From: Bradyrhizobium sp.
Lineage (GTDB): Bacteria > Pseudomonadota > Alphaproteobacteria > Rhizobiales > Xanthobacteraceae
Assembly (NCBI RefSeq): GCF_027451485.1
Contig: NZ_DAIDJE010000097.1
Location: forward strand, 54,157-118,156
Direction: 5' to 3'
Length of the DNA: 64,000 bases
The notes under the pieces were generated by a model. That model searched no databases and had not been told where the DNA came from. It was given only the letters and a program-made list of their open reading frames with translations. Shown here one piece after another: positions 26,992 to 34,195 of the stretch. The number at the start of each line of letters is the position of its first letter. Position 1 is the first letter of the stretch. A program made the position numbers and the translations under genes.

Positions 26992-27416
26992 TCGCTCAGC
27001 TTGCGCTTTGATGCGGGCAACGACTGGCCGCCGACCTTGTGACCGATGAACGAATGATCGAAGCCTTCGGCCTCGCTCTTGGCTTTGTCGCGTGCACTCA
27101 ACCGACCGGCGGCGCGCAGATGCTTCGATGCATCCTCAACATGGGCCACGATACCGCGTTGATGCGCGTGCTTCGCGCTCGTTCCCATGCCGTCGTGGAT
27201 ATTCGGGCTGAGGGCCGTCTGAGAGAGCTTGCCCGCCGTCTCATCGTCGATGCTCTGACCGTGGAGATATGGATGGATCGCGCCGGTTGTCTGGCGCTTC
27301 ATGCCGCGCGAGATCGGCACTGCGCCGACTTTCTTCGGTTTGCCGCTGTCTCTGGCAAGGTTCAATTGACCGTTTTGAATGCGGTTTCCGTTAGCGAACC
27401 GAATTGGCTTGTTCAT
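26988..27416 (-). CDS. Basic hypothetical protein
   Basis: 142 residues, basic and rich in His, Lys, Gly and Ser. It starts MNKPIRFANGNRIQNGQLN and ends with HKVGGQSLPASKRKLSE. ATG 27416 lies one base after the previous stop. No membrane segment. The composition suggests nucleic-acid contact, but no family is recognised. Confidence 0.55.
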   Translation of the reverse strand: MNKPIRFANGNRIQNGQLNLARDSGKPKKVGAVPISRGMKRQTTGAIHPYLHGQSIDDETAGKLSQTALSPNIHDGMGTSAKHAHQRGIVAHVEDASKHLRAAGRLSARDKAKSEAEGFDHSFIGHKVGGQSLPASKRKLSE

Positions 27417-27417
27417 G

Positions 27418-27930
27418 TCATCGCCCCCTCAATGGTTGACCTGAAATTGTTACACCCGCTGCTTTCGCCAATGACGTGGCGAGCTTGGTGGATTGGCGTA
27501 TGATCCGCAGTTGCTCGGCCTGCCGCGCAGCGGCGTCGCCGTTTTTCCAGCTTGGATGCCAAGGGTTAGTGGATGGCTTCGTCGCGTCCGCACTCGGCTC
27601 TTTCTTGATTGCCTTGACGACTTGCCCGACCTTGAGACCGCGCTCGGCGAGTTTCGCAGTCAATGCGCTCGTTCCGTGCTCTCGGGCGAACGCTGCTTGC
27701 GCGTCGGCGTTCGTGAAGACTGCCACGTCTTCATCTTCCTCGCCCTCCGCTTTCGGCTCGGGCTGAAACCAGTGCGGCGATGTCTCACGCTGCTTTGGCA
27801 GCCAGAGCGACAGCGGCTCGTTGACCTCTTCGTGCGCGTAGCGGGCTCGCACATCGGGGATTGCGCTCGGATGGACCCTGTTTCCATCGCAGATGAATTT
27901 GATGTCTTCGAAGTCGAGCACGCTAGCCAT
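27418..27930 (-). CDS. Hypothetical protein
   Basis: 170 residues. An acidic stretch (EPKAEGEEDEDVAVFTNAD) sits before a short helical segment (AAFAREHGTSALTAKLAERGLKVG), and an Ala/Arg-rich C-terminal helix follows. The N-terminal segment DFEDIKFICDGNRVHPSAIPDVR may be a small fold. It is the second gene of the leftward operon. No family is recognised. Confidence 0.55.
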   Translation of the reverse strand: MASVLDFEDIKFICDGNRVHPSAIPDVRARYAHEEVNEPLSLWLPKQRETSPHWFQPEPKAEGEEDEDVAVFTNADAQAAFAREHGTSALTAKLAERGLKVGQVVKAIKKEPSADATKPSTNPWHPSWKNGDAAARQAEQLRIIRQSTKLATSLAKAAGVTISGQPLRGR

Positions 27931-27936
27931 TGGGGA

Positions 27937-28176
27937 TTACCTCGATCTTTTGGTTACGTGTTTGATGAGTTGCGGATGATCGCGAAGCCACTGTTCAAGG
28001 TCGGCAACGATGACGCGACGCTTGGGCCGCACGCCGTCGCCGATCAGGTGAACCCGCAGTGCGCCGCTCTCCACGGCTGGCTTGATGACGTTTTCAAAGT
28101 GCAAGCCAGTTGCGCTCGCGCATTGTGTCGGCGAGAGCGCAATCCTGATCGGCAAGAGCTTGTGTTGGCGCGACAT
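27937..28176 (-). CDS. Putative winged-HTH DNA-binding protein
   Basis: 79 residues. LSPTQCASATGLHFENVIKPAVESGALRVHLIGDG is followed by RRVIVADLEQWLRDHP: an HTH with a wing, close in layout to excisionase/MerR-type regulators. It is the first well-supported gene of the leftward operon, next to the control region, where a repressor or activator is expected. ATG 28176; an upstream ATG at 28209 would add 11 residues. Confidence 0.55.
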   Translation of the reverse strand: MSRQHKLLPIRIALSPTQCASATGLHFENVIKPAVESGALRVHLIGDGVRPKRRVIVADLEQWLRDHPQLIKHVTKRSR

Positions 28177-28383
28177 CGTGAACCCTCTCGAATTGACGGG
28201 CTCGCGCATGGGCCTCCACGCGCGAACCGATCTGTCAATGTGCGGTGATTTGAGGGGGTGACCTTGACGGGACTTCGCCTACCCATCATCGCCGAAGGTC
28301 TCGGCGTTACGGTTTCGTGCGGCACGGCACCATGGCCTTGCGGCGGATGCGACCACGCGCATCACTCGAAACGTCGCTCTATT

Positions 28384-28569
28384 TTACTGCACGCACTCTG
28401 CAATACAACTAGCAACTTCGGGTGGTCTAAGCGTGCTCATTTCCGACATGTGAAAGTGCGGAAACCCCGATTTTTGCAGGGTTTCGCGCATGTCGCTGTT
28501 GAGGCTCTGCGGCGAGGTCGAGGGGAAGCGGCGGTTTTGTGTGAGGGCCTTTTCAAGGTCATGCGGCAT
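28384..28569 (-). CDS. Possible small protein at head of leftward operon
   Basis: 61 residues from ATG 28569 (MPHDLEKALTQNRRFP), ending with PPEVASCIAECVQ. The composition looks protein-like (helix, then a His/Ser-rich middle), but there is no strong ribosome site and no known family. A rightward frame on the opposite strand is also open. It could be a small regulator or spurious. Confidence 0.3.
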   Translation of the reverse strand: MPHDLEKALTQNRRFPSTSPQSLNSDMRETLQKSGFPHFHMSEMSTLRPPEVASCIAECVQ

Positions 28570-28656
28570 GTGGCCCGCTTGGTTCTGATTGGCCGCGCGG
28601 GCTCCTGGGCGATGCAAAAGCCGCCCAGCCGTAGTGCTCTAACCTACGAACGGCTT

Positions 28657-28810
28657 GTAACCGTTGTAACCGCAGATGTAACCGAGCGGTTACGGGTTTT
28701 CGTCAATGGGATCAACTTTGTAACCGTGTAACCGCGAAATACACGTATCAAGAGTTTTTACCTTTTCCAAAAGTCTTTGGAGGGCAGGGTTACGCGGTTA
28801 CAGCGGTTAC
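28657..28810. repeat. Iteron-like array of GTAACCG heptamers
   Basis: Forward copies start at 28657, 28666, 28678, 28720 and 28728. Reverse-orientation copies (CGGTTAC) start at 28687, 28795 and 28804, and a one-mismatch copy at 28787. Within clusters the spacing is 8, 9 or 12 bp. The left cluster is mainly direct and the right cluster inverted, making one large dyad. No reading frame runs through the whole array, so it is not coding. Arrays like this bind replication initiators in satellites and plasmids; here a role with the VapE protein is inferred. Confidence 0.6.
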
Positions 28811-29544
28811 AAACTGCCTCCGGCTACCTTTGGCTTGGTCAAACGCTGAGGAAAAGCCTATTCCGGGGCGGCGTTAACTTTCTGTTAACCATATAAGTGT
28901 CTGTAATTACGTGTTAATCCGCTCTCATTAACCTCTAAGCCCGGATTAACTATGCGATTGTCGACTAAGTCATTGAATAGGCGTCGTTTTTGGCACTTAT
29001 GCCCACTCATGCGTTCGACGCATATCGTGCCTTATTGTGTTCTGTTAACCCCCTGTTTACCCTAATTTAGGAATACACTTGACCTCGAAAAACGCAATGA
29101 AATCAATTCACTAATTCGCCCATCGGGTGTTATGGAACATTGGATCGTTTGTACGCTAACGATTATTTCGGATTTTCCGAAGCCGACTTGCAGCCGTGGT
29201 TAAGAGAGGGTGGAAGTAAGCTATGGGGTAGCTCCCATCAACCCGGCATGAACCAAAACCGCTATGCCCCCCTAGCGTCCACGCACTTGTTGAATGAAGA
29301 GCCCAAAATCCCAGAAAAATAAAAACGGGTTGGAAACTAGAACCCCCTCGCCTCATCTAGCCGCGTTGTACGTGACACTGGGTCCTGTCTTACCATGCAC
29401 GCCGATGTCGTCTCCAAGGTCGCTCTGACGCGTACCGCTCGCCATGGCTTCGGGCTGACATCAGCCCCGCCATCACCAAGCCTTCATTAACCCCATGTAC
29501 TGCACGCGCTGGTGGCGTCACCCGACGTACCGTATCTTCAACCT

Positions 29545-29820
29545 ATGGCTTCGATCCTGTCTGAAAAAGCACGGCTTGCACGGGCGCACTTCGCCCTGAT
29601 CGAGCCGGACTATCGGCCAGTGATCATCCCAGCCGATGAAGGCGAGATCATCGCAGAGCCAAAACCAACTCCGGCCGCCAAGCGTTCGACGAAGAAAGCC
29701 GATCCCCGATCACGTAGGTACGGCCTCATACGCCGTGTTATCTTCGACGACGGCTTGCCAGCAATGGGCGATGGTTACGACGGTGACGCGGTTCCAATCG
29801 ACAACAGCGACGAATTTTGA
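29545..29820 (+). CDS. Small basic hypothetical protein
   Basis: 91 residues from ATG 29545 (MASILSEKARLARAHFALIE). The middle is Lys/Arg-rich (PTPAAKRSTKKADPRSRRYG) and the end is acidic. There is no clear ribosome site, and a TACCGTA half-site lies 11 bp upstream of the start. First gene of the rightward set. No family is recognised. Confidence 0.5.
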   Translation: MASILSEKARLARAHFALIEPDYRPVIIPADEGEIIAEPKPTPAAKRSTKKADPRSRRYGLIRRVIFDDGLPAMGDGYDGDAVPIDNSDEF

Positions 29821-29993
29821 ACCAACCTCCGCGAGGCAGCTTTCGTCATACCGTAGAGCAGGTCGCCACTGGGTGCTCCGGCTCGCGCCGTTTCGCTAGC
29901 GGTGTGATCTTGCACGACTGATGATCATGAGCGGCCGAACGATCACGGCGCGAACCTATCGTCAATGAAGTTGCGACCTAACATTTTCGTGGG

Positions 29994-30024
29994 TTGTACC
30001 GTAGAACATTAACACGTTCACCAT
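29994..30024 (+). promoter_or_regulatory. Shared 31-bp upstream motif, copy 1
   Basis: A 31-bp block beginning TTGTACCGTAGAA at 29994 matches the block at 31028 in 26 of 31 positions, including the shared core ATTAACAC-R-TTCACCAT. It lies 112 bp before the gene at 30136, in a 315-bp gap that otherwise holds another partial site (TACCGTAGA at 29849-29857). The 5' part is one base short of a perfect 13-bp palindrome. Likely an operator plus promoter. Confidence 0.5.
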
Positions 30025-30135
30025 TCACGGCGATATCGTTTCTAAGGGTCATTGTCCGACCGGCTCCGATGTGTAGCCTTCCGCGCAATGCACGCGTTTT
30101 GCCTGCATCAACCTTTGAAGCCGGAGAACTCTCAA

Positions 30136-30357
30136 ATGACGACCTACACAGTATCTCGGAAGATCAACGCTGCATTGGCGCGGCTGTCGGACGCGAACGC
30201 GAAGCTTCTTGACACGCCCGGCATCTATAATCCGCGCACCAAAGAGGATCGCGCCAAAGCGTTTATGAATAGGTGCGCCTACGATGAGCGCCGCATGGCC
30301 GTTGAGGCACTATGCGCGGCTCTACAGGCTGAGCGAGAGCGTGGGGAGGCCGCGTGA
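30136..30357 (+). CDS. Small hypothetical protein, coupled pair first member
   Basis: 73 residues from ATG 30136 with GGAGAA upstream. Sequence MTTYTVSRKINAALARLSDAN is followed by a helical Arg/Glu-rich C-terminus. Its stop codon shares a base with the ATG of the next small gene (TGATG), so both are translated together. No family is recognised. Confidence 0.6.
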   Translation: MTTYTVSRKINAALARLSDANAKLLDTPGIYNPRTKEDRAKAFMNRCAYDERRMAVEALCAALQAERERGEAA

Positions 30358-30530
30358 TGACGACGCGCTATCGCGTGCATCCGCGCCGGGCCTATGACGG
30401 CGAAGAGCGCGACATTGGGACGGATGTCCCTATCACGGAAAACAACGTTGTCGCGATCCTGACGGCGGCAGGTTTGAAGCCAGAGCTTGACGATAGCATT
30501 TCTATTTTCAGGCGCGAGGCTCCAGACTAA
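30357..30530 (+). CDS. 57-residue hypothetical protein, coupled pair second member
   Basis: Begins MTTRYRVHPRRAYDGEERDI and ends FRREAPD. It starts in the stop of the preceding gene (TGATG), which argues that it is real although very short. The composition is protein-like with alternating charged and hydrophobic residues. No family is recognised. Confidence 0.55.
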   Translation: MTTRYRVHPRRAYDGEERDIGTDVPITENNVVAILTAAGLKPELDDSISIFRREAPD

Positions 30531-30596
30531 CTTCGGGCTTTTTGACATCGTAAAGCCTGTTGCAGGGGCGGACGCGGCGCGTTCTAATGGGCCGCC

Positions 30597-31046
30597 ATGT
30601 CTCCGAAACACCATCAACCGCCGATCTCCGGCGGAGATCGCAAGGCACTCAACAAAGAGCTTGCCAAGGCGCGCGTGATGACGGGCATTTTCGCCGAGCG
30701 CTCAGCGGAGCTTCGCGAGCGTGGTGAGGCACTGATCAAGGAAGCCGATAGCCTCGCTTGCCAGTCGTGGAACGAACGGATGTGGAGCGATGGCGGCCCC
30801 ATCGATCCGAGCCCAACCGTGGATCAAGCCGTCAACGGTGGCTTCCCATGGCTTGAGATCGAGTGCAGCCGGTGCAAGGCAAAGCGTGACGTTGACCTCA
30901 CGGCCCTGCCCCACGTCGATACGACTTGCATTCACGATCTCGCCAGCCGTCTTGTGTGTGCGAAGTGCAAAGCTGTCGGCAAGCGGCCCAAGGCAAGGTT
31001 GCTCCAGCTAATGCCGCGCTCGCGATATTCTACGCTAGAAGATTAA
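30597..31046 (+). CDS. Zinc-ribbon hypothetical protein
   Basis: 149 residues. A helical N-terminus (ALNKELAKARVMTGIFAERS) is followed by a four-cysteine region: IECSRCKAKRDVDL, then a His/Cys pair in PHVDTTCIHDL and VCAKCKAVGKRPKARLLQL. This C-x2-C ... C-x2-C ribbon is common in small mobile-element proteins of rhizobia. Metal binding is predicted; target unknown. ATG 30597 lacks a strong ribosome site. Confidence 0.6.
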   Translation: MSPKHHQPPISGGDRKALNKELAKARVMTGIFAERSAELRERGEALIKEADSLACQSWNERMWSDGGPIDPSPTVDQAVNGGFPWLEIECSRCKAKRDVDLTALPHVDTTCIHDLASRLVCAKCKAVGKRPKARLLQLMPRSRYSTLED

Positions 31047-31081
31047 CACATTCACCATACCGCACGTATTCTACGGTAGAA
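31028..31081 (+). promoter_or_regulatory. Two 13-bp palindromes and copy 2 of the shared motif
   Basis: TTCTACGCTAGAA (31028-31040) and TTCTACGGTAGAA (31069-31081) are near-identical palindromes 41 bp apart, about four helical turns, a spacing that suits two operators on one face of DNA. The first is followed by the ATTAACAC-TTCACCAT core shared with 29994-30024. They lie about 90-140 bp before the gene at 31168. The first overlaps the 3' end of the preceding gene. Confidence 0.5.
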
Positions 31082-31167
31082 GACCGCTCCTATTGCAATC
31101 GGACCGAGGGCGCGCACATTGAGCGCACGAGACGCCCATTTTCGCGTTGCTTCGATAGGAGCCAAGG

Positions 31168-31467
31168 ATGTTGATGGACAACACAATTCAATTCACGCCT
31201 TCCCGTGCCCAGATGAAAGAGCGCGGGAACAGATACTCCGCAGCGGCGAGCGCGCGGCGTCATGCATTGGCTGGCGTGAATGCAGCGTATCACGCATTGG
31301 AGATCGCGCACTACGTCGCCGAGGCCAGTCAAAACGACGAGGCGATGGTTGCGGAGTTAGAGGCGGAGGACGCCGTCATGGCTGCGGTGGAAGCTCTCAC
31401 TGAGGCGCAGACCCAATACGTTGAAGCGTTCCACAACTATGTGCTTGCGCCGGGAGACGCTGCATGA
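31168..31467 (+). CDS. Small helical hypothetical protein
   Basis: 99 residues, predicted all-helical (ASARRHALAGVNAAYHALEIAHYV, then AELEAEDAVMAAVEALTEAQ, with a break between). ATG 31168 follows TAGGA; ATG 31174 is an alternative. Its stop overlaps the start of the next gene (ATGA). No family is recognised. Confidence 0.55.
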   Translation: MLMDNTIQFTPSRAQMKERGNRYSAAASARRHALAGVNAAYHALEIAHYVAEASQNDEAMVAELEAEDAVMAAVEALTEAQTQYVEAFHNYVLAPGDAA

Positions 31468-31940
31468 TCAGCGTCGCACGCATCCAAGCGAGAGACCGAC
31501 GCCAAGCAGCTATCCACGAGGCCGGGCACTACGTCATTGGGCGATGGCGCGGTGTTGGCATTCAGTGGCCGATGATCTGGCCTACCAAGACGCCGGACCT
31601 GAACTCCGAAAAGACATGGGTTGGACACGTCCAGTTCACACCCAATATCAGGATCAGCGCCGAGAACGGGCGGCTCATTGGCGTTGCGGGCGCGATAGCT
31701 GAGAACTTCACCCGCGATCCCTAAGGTGATGACTACCTCCTTGAAGAATTGTTTTGGGAAGAGCCCGAAGTGATGTCCGCCACGGATTGGCAGTTTGCAC
31801 GGACCGCTCCCGGCCAGCCTGATCGCAAGCTCATGCGAGCGGTCGAGCGCGTGCACGCGAAGTTGAGGGGCGGTATGTGGTCGGAAGTTTGTAAGGTCGC
31901 CCGCAATTTGATCGTTGAGACGCGTGAAGGCTATTCGTGA
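31464..31940 (+). pseudogene. M41-like HEAGH metallopeptidase fragment, interrupted by an in-frame stop
   Basis: Residues 18-22 read HEAGH, the zinc motif of M41/FtsH-type peptidases, in QAAIHEAGHYVIGRW. A typical second element, GVAGAIAENF, follows near residue 75. A TAA at 31722-31724 stops the frame after FTRDP. The same frame then continues open, without a shift, to TGA 31938-31940, encoding DDYLLEELFW, MSATDWQFAR and a helical tail, the sequence expected of a full-length protein of about 158 residues. The simplest reading is a gene broken by one nonsense change. A functional 86-residue product or readthrough is less likely. Confidence 0.6.
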
Positions 31941-32133
31941 TCAAGCGCGCCCTCCCGATCCTCCCCGTAAGGTTGCCAATGGCTTCATCAGGACGATGCG
32001 CGCCGACTTCGACGAAAGTGGCGCAATGAAACGCGACGCAATGCCCCGCATCAACTCAGCATCCTTCGGGAGTATCAAGCGCCGGGCGAAAAGCCATTGC
32101 ATCGGGATTAGTCGAGATAACAGACTGCGACCG

Positions 32134-32316
32134 TCACGATTGCGAGCGACCAGGGCCGCTGCTCTTCGCCAGCTTTTCAAGAGCCGAAACGCGGCGAGCT
32201 AGACTGCTTGTTCGTTGGACTAACAAAGCAATGCAGACGCAAAGAAAGACGATATCGTAAATGCTTGCCGGTGCGGCATGTACGTCTCCCCAAAACCCAG
32301 ACAGCGTATCCCACAC
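32134..32316 (-). CDS. Small membrane protein with coiled tail
   Basis: 60 residues: short N-terminus, one membrane helix (IYDIVFLCVCIALLVQ), then RRVSALEKLAKSSG, a short amphipathic tail. The size and layout resemble small phage membrane proteins such as holin-like or spanin-like peptides, but nothing confirms that. The region from 31941 to 32133 beside it holds no gene I can support. Confidence 0.4.
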   Translation of the reverse strand: MWDTLSGFWGDVHAAPASIYDIVFLCVCIALLVQRTSSLARRVSALEKLAKSSGPGRSQS

Positions 32317-32387
32317 GATGCTACTCCAGCCCTGCGTTTCGTGCTAACCTGACATCTAAAGCCTATCACGCGAACGGAGTTTCGAGC

Positions 32388-32648
32388 ATGAGAAAGCTCA
32401 ACATCATTCCTAAGATCGGGACAAAGCGGCGCGCTAAGTTGGACGCGATGATCCGACTGCACCCGCAGAAGGGTGCGGAGCAGTGCGAGCTAGAAGAAAT
32501 CGATGGGAACGGCGGATGGGGCACCTATAAGAACGACGGCGCCGAATACGCGGATTTTCTAGGGGGCAAGCTTCACATTTGGGGAGAAGGCAAAAGCCGC
32601 CGGTACTGGATTGAATTGCCGCAGGGTCACTACGCTGCCATGCGTTGA
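32388..32648 (+). CDS. Small hypothetical protein
   Basis: 86 residues from ATG 32388 (MRKLNIIPKIGTKRRAKLDA), preceded by ACGGAG. It continues with a Gly-rich, aromatic part (GNGGWGTYKNDGAEYADFLG, GKLHIWGE) that may form a small beta fold. The open frame extends upstream but the 5' part looks noncoding. No family is recognised. Confidence 0.55.
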   Translation: MRKLNIIPKIGTKRRAKLDAMIRLHPQKGAEQCELEEIDGNGGWGTYKNDGAEYADFLGGKLHIWGEGKSRRYWIELPQGHYAAMR

Positions 32649-32804
32649 TGGTTTCTTTACCCGATGCGGCGACAGTGCGCACGGGCTGCGTACCACGCCT
32701 AAGCCGTTGCCGATCTCAACCCGGCGGCGGCTTTCGTCTATTGGCCACCGACGCGTTCTTCGAACTTTTTCCTGCCCCTAACTACTGTCCGGTCTGCGCA
32801 CGTT

Positions 32805-33362
32805 CTAAACTGACGGCGTGTCGCCGAACTTACCCGCAAGTGCTTCGCGGATAATATCTGCCTCAATTTGAGCGGATGCCATGAGGCCCTTGATCTCTTC
32901 AAGTCGCTGCCAATACGCATCCCAGCGTTCGGCCCCAACCGCAGACCGAAGGTCATCCTCGCTTACTGGCATTTGGCCGCCCCACTCTTCGAACCTGCGA
33001 AGCTTATCAGCGCGCTCTTCAATATCTGAGACACCCCGGCTGCGAGGCGAGTTCTTTGCGGTGCCAAGCATCCACGTTTCCCAGTGGTGGCCGCCCTTCG
33101 ATTGATTGCAGGTGCCGCACGATGGCACCAAATTCTTGGCGCAATGAAAATACCCTGACGGGCGTTTGTTCTTAACAATTGCAAAGAAGTGATCCAAGTC
33201 GGAGCCTTTAGCACCACAGTAAGCGCACTGGTCACGCGCGATGCCAAACTTTTCCAGCCCCTCTTCTAATTGATCGGCGTCCGAGCTTCGCGGAATTATC
33301 GCTTGGACAAACACCGCAGCGAGCGAAGAGCTTCTGCCGGTTATCTTTGGCCGACCCGCCAT
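32805..33362 (-). CDS. HNH endonuclease
   Basis: 185 residues. A zinc-coordinated HNH core is clear: CAYCGAKGSDLDHFFAI (with the H motif), AKNLVPSCGTCNQSKGG (N and second Cys pair), and the last histidine region HHWETWM. The N-terminus is basic and the C-terminus helical. It starts 35 bp after the stop of the restriction-type nuclease gene, in the same direction, so it probably belongs to the restriction-modification operon as a second nuclease. Confidence 0.8.
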   Translation of the reverse strand: MAGRPKITGRSSSLAAVFVQAIIPRSSDADQLEEGLEKFGIARDQCAYCGAKGSDLDHFFAIVKNKRPSGYFHCAKNLVPSCGTCNQSKGGHHWETWMLGTAKNSPRSRGVSDIEERADKLRRFEEWGGQMPVSEDDLRSAVGAERWDAYWQRLEEIKGLMASAQIEADIIREALAGKFGDTPSV

Positions 33363-33397
33363 GCTCGTCTCTCATTGCTGGTGATTTTCTAGTTGGC

Positions 33398-34195
33398 TTA
33401 AACTCGATAATCGCGGATCGCGCTTTGGTCGAGATCGGAAGCAGGCACGAGTTTGTAGTGGCGCTCTTCGACAACCTTAACAAGGTCTTTGACAACGGTC
33501 AGTTCGAACATCGCAATGCGCTCTTCCGACATGAACTGAACAGAGATTGCTCTGCATCGCATTCCGACAAATTTTTGCGCGCACCAAGAAATGTCTTGTT
33601 TGGTTTGAACGACGCTAATTTGATCGCTACCACCTTTCGCTTGCACGGGCATGACGTAATGACAACCGTGCTTATCGATCCCGAAATAAAGTTCGTCGAT
33701 CTCAATCTGACCGATCCCCTTAACCGAAGTTCGAAGATGATTTTGAAGCGAATAGGTGGTTAGCCCGAGAAACGTATCGATAAGTCGATTGTATCTGACA
33801 ATCGCGAGAAGGGCTTGTTCGTCGTCTAAGGCATAGGCGCGAATGATTTCCGGGGTCGCGTCGGGAATTTTGATAGTAACCGCATCAGAACGGGGAAGAA
33901 TGCGGTTCAAGGTTACCAGCACAAAGGCATACTTGGCTCGACCGGCACCTTCGATGATCCATTCTTTTCCCTTCGGCTGGGTCTTTAAGATGGAAGCAGG
34001 CATGTCCGTTCGATAGCGAAGGGAATAGATTACGTCCCCTAGATTTTTCGGCACATCGATCTTCAAATGTTTGGATACTGAAACGATTTCATCGCGGTCG
34101 AACTCGAAACGGACTGAGCCCGGCTTGTAGTGATCCGCGAAAATGCGTTCAATCAGAGCGATATAACGGTTCTCGACCGCCTCTCCCTTAGCCAT
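33398..34195 (-). CDS. Putative type II restriction endonuclease (PD-(D/E)XK-like)
   Basis: 265 residues from ATG 34195 (MAKGEAVENRYIALIERIFA). The candidate catalytic block is QIEIDELYFGIDKHGCHYV followed by MPVQAKGGSDQIS: an acidic pair, then Q-x-K in place of E-x-K, followed by a beta strand. Rhizobial proteins with this block usually adjoin a C5 methyltransferase. The longer frame to 34282 lies inside the methyltransferase gene and is rejected. Its start overlaps that gene by 8 bp, so restriction is translated after modification, the usual safe order. The recognition site cannot be read from the sequence. Confidence 0.65.
   Translation of the reverse strand: MAKGEAVENRYIALIERIFADHYKPGSVRFEFDRDEIVSVSKHLKIDVPKNLGDVIYSLRYRTDMPASILKTQPKGKEWIIEGAGRAKYAFVLVTLNRILPRSDAVTIKIPDATPEIIRAYALDDEQALLAIVRYNRLIDTFLGLTTYSLQNHLRTSVKGIGQIEIDELYFGIDKHGCHYVMPVQAKGGSDQISVVQTKQDISWCAQKFVGMRCRAISVQFMSEERIAMFELTVVKDLVKVVEERHYKLVPASDLDQSAIRDYRV

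Larger units (their letters stand above)
28177..29544. promoter_or_regulatory. Divergent control region / candidate replication origin
   Basis: About 1.37 kb between the leftward operon and the rightward genes. It holds one possible small leftward gene (28384-28569), a nine-copy GTAACCG array (28657-28810), a cluster of GTTAAC sites (28873-29050) and a strongly AT-rich stretch (28870-29110). The exact decamer TCTGTTAACC occurs twice, at 28881-28890 and 29041-29050. Around 29366-29420 lies a diverged copy of the block found again at 29994-30048. This is the natural place for divergent promoters, repressor operators and an origin. Confidence 0.55.

Noticed and set aside
28258..28731. 157-codon rightward frame whose end reads VTVVTADVTE, like phage primase N-termini
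   Set aside because: The Val-Thr pattern is simply the GTAACCG array read in one frame; the frame stops within the array and shows no primase motif.
28657..28810. CRISPR array
   Set aside because: Repeats are 7 bp with 1-35 bp spacing and both orientations; no cas genes.
29140..29322. 60-codon rightward frame in the control region
   Set aside because: Starts with TTG, lacks a ribosome site, and its composition does not look coding.
31915..32202. Rightward frame after the broken peptidase gene
   Set aside because: Arg/Ser-rich composition typical of a shadow frame, and it overlaps a more plausible small membrane protein on the other strand; evidence is not enough to choose it.
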